A stretch of DNA of 5,166 nt, from assembly GCA_022795575.1 (NCBI GenBank), contig JAAWGY010000206.1, positions 1-5,166 on the forward strand, read 5' to 3'. This document shows positions 1 through 5,034 of this stretch, piece by piece. Source of the stretch: Angelakisella sp. GTDB lineage: Bacteria > Bacillota > Clostridia > Oscillospirales > Ruminococcaceae. Numbering within the stretch: the stretch's first letter is position 1; every line of letters starts with the position of its first letter. A model generated the notes under the pieces. It did no database searches and was not told the DNA's origin. It saw only the letters and a program-made list of their open reading frames with translations. The position numbers and the translations under genes were made by a program.

Positions 1-85
1 TTCGCTCCTGCGGGAGCGACCAGGGCCTGCGCGGCCCTGGACCTGCGGCCGGGAAGCCCCGGCGGGCACAACCTGTGGGACAGGC
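1..85 (-). repeat. Left arm of a long inverted repeat; four-hairpin structured element
   Basis: The reverse complement of this stretch matches 4880-4966. Positions 19-85 are identical to 4880-4946, and the outer hairpin differs only by two inserted bases in the right copy. The element folds into four successive short hairpins, given here on the plus strand: CGCTCC (3-8) with GGAGCG (13-18), CCAGGGCC (20-27) with GGCCCTGG (33-40), GCCGGG (48-53) with CCCGGC (58-63), and CCTGT (72-76) with ACAGG (80-84). Read on the minus strand it begins 35 bases after the stop codon of the unknown membrane-protein gene, so it would lie in that gene's 3' untranslated region. The window begins inside or at the edge of the element, so its outer boundary is not visible. 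I see no coding potential or transposase here. It could be a dispersed REP/MITE-like repeat, a 3'-end RNA structure or a terminator. The repeat itself is certain from the sequence; its role is not. Confidence 0.93.
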
Positions 86-120
86 TGCTTCGTTTTCCGC
101 CAGGTTTACCGGCGCAGAAG

Positions 121-1578
121 CTACAACGCCACATTCTTCCCCTTAAGACACCTTATCTTCTCCCGGAGCTCCTGAAGGGCATCCAACTGGCGGGTAACAT
201 TAACCGCCACAGTGCCCAAGGTGGCCAGAAAGGTCCCCGTCACCACCACCGAGCTCACCCCAATCTCCTGGAACCGCCCCGCAAAAAGGTTCAGCAGTGT
301 GGCATAGGAGGACTGAAAGAAGGTAAGGCAGGTGATGCTGGCAGTAATAAGCGCAATGTACATCTCGTTGCGAGTAGCCCGGAGAGACTTCTCCAGATCC
401 TCCATCTCCTTAACCCGGCTAACGTAGCTTTGACAAACGCTGATGGAGTTTTCCACCCCGGCGTCCAGGCTGGCCAGATACCCCGGAATGTCAAAGCACC
501 ACTGGAGGAAGCTGTAAACCCGGTTGACGTGCTCCACCTGACTGGGAAGCTGAAAGAAACAGCGGTTTTTCAGCAGACTGCACTTCTCCTGCATCACCTC
601 CCCCTTGGTGAGCAGCTCCAGCATCTGGTTAAAGTCGTAGCTGGTGCAAGCCAGCTCCCCCAGCTCCGCCAGATACCGGAGAACCGCATACTTCTGGTGT
701 ACCGTGCCCAGGAAAAGGAAAAGGTATTCGCTCTCCCATTTGTGGAGAAAGGTGGTCTCAAAAAACTGGTTGGTAACAGGGTCGTCCACATAGAAGCTGA
801 CGTTTACCGCCCCGTTGTAGGAGGCGCACCAGTAGGAGTTCTCAAAGGCCCGGAGAAGATGCCGATGGTCATCCCCCACCCCCTTGTAGGAGGCCTTGTA
901 GTTTTGGGCAATGTTGCAGGCCAGCCGCCGGAAGTCCTCCGGCTCCCGGTCCAGCAGGTAGTAGCCGTAGAGCAGGGGCTTGCTGATGATGGCGGAGATG
1001 TCCCGGTCCTCAAAGCTGCGGCAGCCGGGGAGGCAGGCGGCGCACCGCAGAAACCATTCCTTGAGGGAGAAGGAAACGGCGGTAAAGCTGCTCTGGCGGG
1101 TGGCTGGGTCAAAGCTGCGGTCCTGGTACTCAAAGCGGTTGGCCTCGTCCTTTACCTCGCAAAGGTAGTAGGTGAGCTCCATAACGTCGCTTAGGGGCAG
1201 GTCCCGGAGGGAGACGGACATCTCGATGAGGGCCACCCGGGTCTCGAAGAGGAAGAACCGCAGCCCGGTAAGGGCGATGGCCTCCCGCCGTCCGCTGCGG
1301 GTGCAGAAGAAAAGGTCCTTGTTGCTTTTTGGCCAGCGGAATACCTCCCGCCGCTGGAGGGTGTGAACGGTGGCAATTCGGGTGGGGCTCTCCTCCCCGC
1401 CCAGCAGCCGGCCCAGCCCCTTGCGCATCTCCCGGCAGTGGAGCTCCCCCGGCAGAAAGACCGGCGCCTCCTTCCCCTTGCCGGTGGTGACGGTCATCGC
1501 CGCCAGCGCCGCCGCCCCGTCCCCCTCAAAGGTTACGGGATAGTAGATCTTCCCCTCAAACCGCTTCACCACTGCCAT
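121..1578 (-). CDS. Unknown protein with large soluble domain and C-terminal two-helix membrane hairpin
   Basis: I do not recognise this 485-residue protein. Residues 1 to about 380 look soluble and mixed alpha/beta, with a hydrophobic strand-like segment (residues 107-121, FFLFETRVALIEMS) and many aromatic residues. A charged helix (about 385-405) leads into two hydrophobic segments at about 407-428 and 440-460, followed by a charged helix (462-478). This layout, a large N-terminal cytoplasmic domain plus a C-terminal helical hairpin, recalls CorA-type channels, but the diagnostic GMN motif after the first helix is absent, so I do not call it CorA. There are 15 cysteines, including a C-x2-C-x3-C cluster at 179-186. 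The ATG at 1576-1578 is preceded by a G-rich stretch (1587-1592 on the plus strand) eight bases upstream, a weak ribosome-binding site. The gene is divergent from the HEPN-methyltransferase, with 114 bases between the starts. It ends in TAG 35 bases before the repeat. That it is a real gene is well supported by full length and codon bias; its function is unknown. Confidence 0.85.
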   Translation of the reverse strand: MAVVKRFEGKIYYPVTFEGDGAAALAAMTVTTGKGKEAPVFLPGELHCREMRKGLGRLLGGEESPTRIATVHTLQRREVFRWPKSNKDLFFCTRSGRREAIALTGLRFFLFETRVALIEMSVSLRDLPLSDVMELTYYLCEVKDEANRFEYQDRSFDPATRQSSFTAVSFSLKEWFLRCAACLPGCRSFEDRDISAIISKPLLYGYYLLDREPEDFRRLACNIAQNYKASYKGVGDDHRHLLRAFENSYWCASYNGAVNVSFYVDDPVTNQFFETTFLHKWESEYLFLFLGTVHQKYAVLRYLAELGELACTSYDFNQMLELLTKGEVMQEKCSLLKNRCFFQLPSQVEHVNRVYSFLQWCFDIPGYLASLDAGVENSISVCQSYVSRVKEMEDLEKSLRATRNEMYIALITASITCLTFFQSSYATLLNLFAGRFQEIGVSSVVVTGTFLATLGTVAVNVTRQLDALQELREKIRCLKGKNVAL

Positions 1579-1613
1579 GACGCCATCCCCCCGGAATAAA
1601 ATTGTTCAAATTT

Positions 1614-1622
1614 AGTATAACA
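1614..1622 (-). promoter_or_regulatory. Extended -10 promoter of the unknown membrane-protein gene
   Basis: On the minus strand TATACT (1619-1614) is preceded directly by TGT (1622-1620), giving an extended -10 element. No good -35 hexamer lies 16-18 bases upstream, which is tolerable for extended -10 promoters. Transcription would start near 1607, about 30 bases before the ATG. The assignment is by eye. Confidence 0.5.
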
Positions 1623-1624
1623 TA

Positions 1625-1637
1625 TTCTTTCAAAGAA
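1625..1637. promoter_or_regulatory. 13-bp palindrome between divergent promoters, candidate operator
   Basis: TTCTTT and AAAGAA form a perfect 6-bp inverted repeat around a single central C at 1631. It overlaps the proposed -35 region of the HEPN-methyltransferase gene and lies just upstream of the -10 of the opposite gene, so one bound regulator could affect both. No regulator gene is present in the window. A palindrome this short in AT-rich DNA could be chance. Confidence 0.35.
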
Positions 1638-1656
1638 CGCCATTCTATGGTAAAAT
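1629..1656 (+). promoter_or_regulatory. Promoter of the HEPN-methyltransferase gene
   Basis: TTCAAA (1629-1634, four of six matches to TTGACA) is separated by 16 bases from TAAAAT (1651-1656). The -10 is preceded by TATGG, which supplies the TG of an extended -10. Transcription would start near 1663, giving a leader of about 30 bases with the ribosome-binding site at its centre. The same TATGGTA heptamer occurs in the promoter of the HAD hydrolase gene. Confidence 0.55.
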
Positions 1657-1676
1657 AATCTCGAATTGCGGAAAAA

Positions 1677-1682
1677 AGGAGG
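1677..1682 (+). promoter_or_regulatory. Ribosome-binding site that fixes the HEPN-methyltransferase start
   Basis: A perfect AGGAGG lies ten bases before ATG at 1693. An in-frame TTG at 1666 lies upstream of this site, would translate the ribosome-binding site itself, and has no such signal of its own, so the ATG is the better start. Confidence 0.85.
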
Positions 1683-1692
1683 GGTTTTTTCG

Positions 1693-3099
1693 ATGGAAAA
1701 GATCATCAAGGGGGACCAGCTGGAGAAGATCAAGCACTTTCTCCAGCAGCAGTACTATGATTCCGCCGTTAAGGAGTGCTGCGCTATCCTGGAGGAAATC
1801 CTCAAAAAGATCTACAAGCAGGCCCTTAGCGAGCTGCCCATTGAGGACCGGACAGTGCTGCTGGAGAGCGAGGCCAAAATCGGCAATGGCAACAAGAGCT
1901 ACACCCGCTTTGGCTTTGGGGAGCTGGTGGGGCTGTTTAACCGCTCCCGCCTGCTGGACCGGTGGGCCAAGTACACCGACAGCAACATGGGCATCATCCG
2001 CTCCATCTCGCTGGATTATATCGTGGAGCTGCGCAACCATTTGACCCATGACAGCGCCTCCATGAAGGCTGAGGTAAAAAAGGAGGAGGCCCAGCTGGTC
2101 TATGACTGCCTGCTCAACTGGCTCAGCTTTATCGGCTACCGGGACATGAGCAAGGGGGTGGAGAGCGCCTTTGTCCCCGGCGGCAAGCCGGAGGCAGCGG
2201 CGGGGAGCCCGGCGTCCTCCTATGAGCGGGTTAAGAAGAGCATTACCTCCGGCTACGATTCCTCCATAAAGCCGGAGCGCCGGCGGCTGAAAAAGCAGGC
2301 GGCTTACTCGGAGGCCCACGACGCCGCCTCCTTTGCCTACGCCCTGGAGCGGATCGGCCGGCGGGAGGGGCTCATCGGCCTGGACGTGGGCTGCGCCGAC
2401 GGGTTTGTCACCGAGCTGCGCTTTCTGCCCGAGTACGGCTTTACCAAGGTGGTTGGGGTGGACTTTAACCAGGCGCTGATGGAGAAGGTAGGGGCGGAGG
2501 ACCGGGGCATCTTCCGGTACCGCTACCTGGACGTTGAGGCCCGGAGCTTTGACGACGATATGGAGGAGCTGATGGAGGAGGAGGGAATCCCGGGGTTTGA
2601 CCTGATGTTCTGCGCCCTCACCCTGCACCACCTTAAGAACCCCTCCCGGCTGCTGATGCGGCTGCGGCGGTATCTGAACAAGGGGGGAGCCCTGATCATC
2701 CGTGGGGTGGACGACGGCGGCATGATGGCCTACGACGACGGCGGGCTGGTGGAGCGGATCCTGGACGACTGCACCCGGCAGTCCAACGTCAGCGACCGGT
2801 ACCACGGCCGCAAGTTCTTCCCCTGGCTGCGGAGCATCGGTTTTTCGGACATCAGGATGAATTACCAGGTGGACGACACCACCGGCATGACCGCCGAGGA
2901 GCGGATGGACTTCTTCCACTATTACTTCGACTTCCGCCTCCAGTACACCCTGCGCCCCCTGAACAAGGAGCCGGACAACCCCATCTACCAGGAGGACCAC
3001 CGCCGGATGGAAAACAACCTGGACCAGCTGGAGGAGATGTTTTTGCGGCCGGACTTCTTCTTTTCCACCCTCACCGTTTCCTGTATCGCCATTAAATAG
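1693..3099 (+). CDS. HEPN-like domain fused to class I SAM-dependent methyltransferase
   Basis: This is a 468-residue two-domain protein. Residues 1 to about 150 are helical and HEPN-like: an opening helix of the form YYDSAVKECCAILEEILKKIY (split across residues 21-41) and, in a later helix, RNHLTH at 114-119. That matches the R-x4-6-H motif of HEPN domains, with the polar residue after Arg seen in ribonuclease-active members. A linker rich in Gly, Ala and Ser follows (about 160-178). Residues from about 205 on form a Rossmann methyltransferase: motif I at 228-237 (IGLDVGCADG), the acidic ribose-binding D257 in VVGVDF, D280 after the next strand, and motif IV/V at 302-316 with FDLMFCALTLHHL, then a GGALII strand. 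There is no NPPY or DPPY motif, so an N6-adenine or N4-cytosine DNA methylase is unlikely. Both substrates are unknown. The protein has no signal peptide or membrane segment and should be cytoplasmic. It has its own promoter and is divergent from the unknown membrane-protein gene. The methyltransferase fold is confident; the HEPN call rests on motif and helix pattern. Confidence 0.88.
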   Translation: MEKIIKGDQLEKIKHFLQQQYYDSAVKECCAILEEILKKIYKQALSELPIEDRTVLLESEAKIGNGNKSYTRFGFGELVGLFNRSRLLDRWAKYTDSNMGIIRSISLDYIVELRNHLTHDSASMKAEVKKEEAQLVYDCLLNWLSFIGYRDMSKGVESAFVPGGKPEAAAGSPASSYERVKKSITSGYDSSIKPERRRLKKQAAYSEAHDAASFAYALERIGRREGLIGLDVGCADGFVTELRFLPEYGFTKVVGVDFNQALMEKVGAEDRGIFRYRYLDVEARSFDDDMEELMEEEGIPGFDLMFCALTLHHLKNPSRLLMRLRRYLNKGGALIIRGVDDGGMMAYDDGGLVERILDDCTRQSNVSDRYHGRKFFPWLRSIGFSDIRMNYQVDDTTGMTAEERMDFFHYYFDFRLQYTLRPLNKEPDNPIYQEDHRRMENNLDQLEEMFLRPDFFFSTLTVSCIAIK

Positions 3100-3121
3100 A
3101 GCCCTGGGGAGAAGCGAAAAC

Positions 3122-3143
3122 GCCCGCCGCAGAAGCGGCGGGC
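3122..3143 (-). terminator. Hairpin terminator for the sortase gene, in a convergent gap
   Basis: GCCCGCCGC (3122-3130) pairs perfectly with GCGGCGGGC (3135-3143) around a four-base loop. On the minus strand the hairpin is followed by GTTTTC, a short T-tract, and it starts seven bases after the sortase stop codon. On the plus strand no T-tract follows, although it is also 22 bases beyond the methyltransferase stop, so it may slow or stop that transcript too. No separate plus-strand terminator is visible in this 51-base gap. Confidence 0.8.
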
Positions 3144-3150
3144 ATGGCGG

Positions 3151-4017
3151 TTATCCGTACAGCTGCTGCCAGATGGCGGGCATCTCCGGGTTGGCCGCGC
3201 GGGCCACCGGGAGGCTGGCGAAGGCAGCGGGGGATTCCCCCTCCCGCAGCCGCCGGGCCACCACCACCAGCCGCTCCCCGGCAAAGTCGTAGAGGCAGGT
3301 GGAAAGGGTGAGCAGCTTGTCCCGGACGGTGACATCCACCCCGGTGGTGATGAGGGAGCGCCGGGCCACCCGGGCCAGGTAATCCTCCTTTTCCTCGATG
3401 ACCTGAAAGGCCACCCGGTTGTGGTAATCGAAGTCGTCCCCGTGCTGGGGGAGGGTTGCGGCGACAAACACCCCGATGACGGCGTACTGTCCCGCCTCGC
3501 TTAGGGTGTCAAAGGTGATCAGGGGGTGCTCCGCCACAAAAGCGGGATCCTGGTAGTTTACCAGATAGTTAAACCACGCGCCGTCGTTCATGTTGTGGCC
3601 GTAGAGGATGAGGCTATCGCCGTTGGGGTCGGTTTCGCAGCGGTAATCCAGAAAGACCGCGCCGTGGCGGTCCTCCCGGCCGTAAAAATCGTGGCGGAGG
3701 TAGTAGTCGTTGTCCCGCTGGACCACCGGGGCGGAAAACCCCTCCTCTCCCCCCAGCTCCAGCCAGCCCACCAGGTCCGGGTTGATGGCGGCCAGGGCGG
3801 CCAGGCGGGGGTCCAGGGCGGCGAAGTCCTCCGGGCCGGAGCTGCCGTCGGGCTGGGCCTCGTGGTAAATGCGGTCCAGCTCCTGCTGCTGGCGGCTGAT
3901 GTGCCGGGCCTGGGCGCGGACATAGACGGCGTTGCAGCAAAAGAAGCAGGAGAGGGTGACGGAAACCGCCATCAGGCAGGACAGGCAGGTGCGGAGCAAT
4001 CTACGGAGCAGGTACAC
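3151..4017 (-). CDS. srtB: Class B sortase (cysteine transpeptidase), GTG start
   Basis: The 288-residue product is a membrane-anchored sortase. Sortases cleave a C-terminal sorting signal of a secreted protein and join it to the cell wall or to another protein. Residues 1-10 are Arg-rich and residues 11-33 are a hydrophobic Cys-rich segment, fitting an N-terminal signal anchor with the enzyme outside. The catalytic triad is visible: H141 in LILYGHNM, C241 in LTLSTC, and R249 eight residues later in ERLVVVARR. The INPDLVGWLEL stretch (78-88), PVVQRDNDYYLRHDF (97-111) and the long insert between His and Cys are typical of class B, not class A or C. An in-frame ATG at 4167 would add 50 residues, but GTG at 4017 has AAAAGGAGG eight bases upstream (4026-4034) and puts the signal anchor at the N-terminus, so I prefer it. 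No protein with an obvious sorting signal or pilin is encoded in the window, so the substrate lies elsewhere. The family is certain; the symbol is by class only. Confidence 0.95.
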   Translation of the reverse strand: MYLLRRLLRTCLSCLMAVSVTLSCFFCCNAVYVRAQARHISRQQQELDRIYHEAQPDGSSGPEDFAALDPRLAALAAINPDLVGWLELGGEEGFSAPVVQRDNDYYLRHDFYGREDRHGAVFLDYRCETDPNGDSLILYGHNMNDGAWFNYLVNYQDPAFVAEHPLITFDTLSEAGQYAVIGVFVAATLPQHGDDFDYHNRVAFQVIEEKEDYLARVARRSLITTGVDVTVRDKLLTLSTCLYDFAGERLVVVARRLREGESPAAFASLPVARAANPEMPAIWQQLYG

Positions 4018-4025
4018 GGCGGCGG

Positions 4026-4034
4026 CCTCCTTTT
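4026..4034 (-). promoter_or_regulatory. Ribosome-binding site that fixes the sortase GTG start
   Basis: On the minus strand AAAAGGAGG lies eight bases before GTG at 4017-4015. No comparable signal precedes the upstream in-frame ATG at 4167, which also lies upstream of the apparent promoter. Confidence 0.85.
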
Positions 4035-4038
4035 CGAC

Positions 4039-4072
4039 AAGCTTCTCCCTTGGGGGGAGTTGGAAACAGCTT
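4039..4072 (-). other. Possible leader hairpin just upstream of the sortase ribosome-binding site
   Basis: AAGCT (4039-4043) can pair with AGCTT (4068-4072), and CTCCC (4045-4049) with GGGAG (4055-4059), giving an imperfect stem with an asymmetric interior loop in the sortase leader transcript. It ends five bases before the ribosome-binding site. The stems are short and no riboswitch class is recognisable, so this may be incidental. Confidence 0.25.
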
Positions 4073-4081
4073 CCACTATGA

Positions 4082-4128
4082 TACCGGAAAATTTTGAATA
4101 AATCTATAGTTTCCCATAAATTCCGGTA
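4082..4128. promoter_or_regulatory. 8-bp inverted repeat flanking the sortase promoter core, candidate operator
   Basis: TACCGGAA (4082-4089) and TTCCGGTA (4121-4128) are exact reverse complements 31 bases apart. One arm overlaps the sortase -35 and the other lies just past its predicted start of transcription, with the -10 between them. The arms stand out as CCGG blocks in AT-rich DNA. This would suit a regulator that binds both arms or loops the DNA. No regulator gene is present nearby. Confidence 0.45.
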
Positions 4129-4130
4129 AA
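4103..4130 (-). promoter_or_regulatory. Promoter of the sortase gene
   Basis: On the minus strand TTTACC (4130-4125) is followed after 16 bases by TATAGA (4108-4103), a fair match to vegetative -35 and -10 elements. Transcription would start near 4096, leaving a leader of about 80 bases before the GTG. A start at the upstream ATG (4167) would be incompatible with this promoter. Confidence 0.5.
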
Positions 4131-4173
4131 TAAATAAAACAACTAAAAATTTAGAGATTTTCCACAATTTTTA

Positions 4174-4182
4174 TGGTATACT
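4174..4182 (+). promoter_or_regulatory. Extended -10 promoter of the HAD hydrolase gene
   Basis: TGG (4174-4176) directly precedes TATACT (4177-4182), a strong extended -10. The -35 region is AT-rich without a clear hexamer at the right distance. Transcription would start near 4189, giving a leader of about 37 bases. Confidence 0.55.
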
Positions 4183-4225
4183 ATATAAGGCGTTTCCCAG
4201 TTATTGGCAAAGGAGGCTGCGCAGG

Positions 4226-4873
4226 ATGCCCATCGCCCATGTGGTTTTTGATATCGATGGTACCTTAGTGGACACCGAGGCGGCGTTCCAGCTGTCTCTC
4301 CAGGAAACGGCGGAGCAGCTGTTAGGGCGTTCCCCCAGTATGGCGGAGCTTAATTACACCTTCTCGATGACCACAGAGGCCGCGTTGGCGGCGCTGGGTT
4401 TTCCGGATGTCCCCAGCGCCCACAAGGTTTGGGAGAAAAAATGTATGGAAAAGCTGGGGATGATGCGGGTTTACGACGGCATCCCCCAGCTGCTGGACGC
4501 GTTGCTGCTGCGGGGGTATGTGTTAGGGATTGTTTCCTCCTCCACCCGGCGGGAGTTCCAGATGGTATTTGGGCCTTTGGGGCTGGAGGACTGCTTTGGC
4601 AGGGTGGTGCTGGCGGAGGACACCAAGGAGCACAAGCCGCACCCGGAGCCGCTGCTGTACTACATGAAGGCCACGGGGGCCAAGGCCAACGAGGTGCTTT
4701 TTGTGGGGGACAGCGCGGGGGATATGTTTTGCGCCAAGGCGGCGGGGACTGCGGGGGCTTTGGCCTGCTGGTGCCGTCATCCGACGGAGGAGGCGGAGAC
4801 CATCTACCGCATCAGCCGTCCGGGGCAGCTGTTGGATCTGCTGCTGGAGCTGGAGGCAGCGGAGCGACTTTAG
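4226..4873 (+). CDS. HAD-family hydrolase, phosphoglycolate phosphatase-like
   Basis: The 215-residue product is a haloacid dehalogenase superfamily phosphatase, cytoplasmic, expected to hydrolyse a small phosphate ester with Mg2+. All four HAD motifs are present: motif I DIDGTLVDT with nucleophile D9 and acid/base D11, motif II at GIVSSST (S104), motif III K137 in HKPHP, and motif IV GDSAGD with D162 and D166. The helical cap between motifs I and II (about residues 15-90) is the type C1 alpha cap of the Gph/PpaX/beta-phosphoglucomutase group. The length is normal for that group. Substrate specificity (phosphoglycolate, pyrophosphate, sugar phosphate) cannot be read from the sequence. AAAGGAGG (4209-4216) lies nine bases before the ATG. 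The gene is divergent from the sortase. Its TAG stop is six bases before the right repeat arm, so the repeat and the strong hairpin after it would form its 3' untranslated region. Confidence 0.93.
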   Translation: MPIAHVVFDIDGTLVDTEAAFQLSLQETAEQLLGRSPSMAELNYTFSMTTEAALAALGFPDVPSAHKVWEKKCMEKLGMMRVYDGIPQLLDALLLRGYVLGIVSSSTRREFQMVFGPLGLEDCFGRVVLAEDTKEHKPHPEPLLYYMKATGAKANEVLFVGDSAGDMFCAKAAGTAGALACWCRHPTEEAETIYRISRPGQLLDLLLELEAAERL

Positions 4874-4879
4874 GCGGCG

Positions 4880-4966
4880 GCCTGTCCCACAGGTTGTGCC
4901 CGCCGGGGCTTCCCGGCCGCAGGTCCAGGGCCGCGCAGGCCCTGGTCGCTCCCCGCAGGGAGCGAA
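4880..4966 (+). repeat. Right arm of the long inverted repeat; four-hairpin structured element
   Basis: This is the reverse complement of 1-85 with two single-base insertions. The hairpins are CCTGT (4881-4885) with ACAGG (4889-4893), GCCGGG (4902-4907 region) with CCCGGC (4912-4917), CCAGGGCC (4925-4932) with GGCCCTGG (4938-4945), and CGCTCCC (4947-4953) with GGGAGCG (4958-4964). The last stem is 7 bp here and 6 bp in the left copy, and both keep the same four-base loop. The element begins six bases after the HAD hydrolase stop codon. Beyond 4966 the sequence cannot be compared because the left copy meets the window edge. Confidence 0.93.
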
Positions 4967-4987
4967 ACTCCCCAGGCTGACTATGAT

Positions 4988-5034
4988 AACGGCAGGGCTT
5001 GTGCTTCTTGGCACGAGCCCTGCCGTTCTATTTG
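4988..5034 (+). terminator. Strong intrinsic terminator downstream of the HAD gene and repeat
   Basis: A 17-bp stem (4988-5004 with 5011-5027) contains one T-G wobble (5000 with 5015) and a six-base loop, and is followed by the T-rich tail TTCTATTTG. It would end transcription of the HAD gene together with the repeat element. On the minus strand no comparable T-tract follows. It lies 114 bases beyond the stop codon, which is far for a simple gene terminator and fits a structured 3' untranslated region. Confidence 0.85.

Noticed and set aside
1..85. Group II intron or integron attC fragment as an explanation for the repeat
   Set aside because: I see no domain V-like sequence, no intron-encoded protein, and no attC core sites. 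The four simple hairpins do not match either structure.
430..1194. A 254-codon open frame on the plus strand opposite the unknown membrane-protein gene
   Set aside because: It has a biased composition rich in Val, Gly and Pro, no convincing ribosome-binding site, and lies entirely within the better-supported minus-strand gene.
1666..1692. TTG at 1666 as the start of the HEPN-methyltransferase
   Set aside because: It would place the perfect AGGAGG inside the coding region and lacks its own signal, while ATG at 1693 is ideally spaced from it.
1645..3000. A 451-codon open frame on the minus strand opposite the HEPN-methyltransferase gene
   Set aside because: It is an antisense shadow caused by GC-rich third positions. 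Its product is low-complexity, has no recognisable domain, and the plus-strand gene has clear motifs, promoter and ribosome-binding site.
4018..4167. A 50-residue N-terminal extension of the sortase from ATG at 4167
   Set aside because: It covers AT-rich promoter DNA, has no ribosome-binding site, and would bury the signal anchor. GTG at 4017 has a strong site and gives a normal sortase N-terminus.
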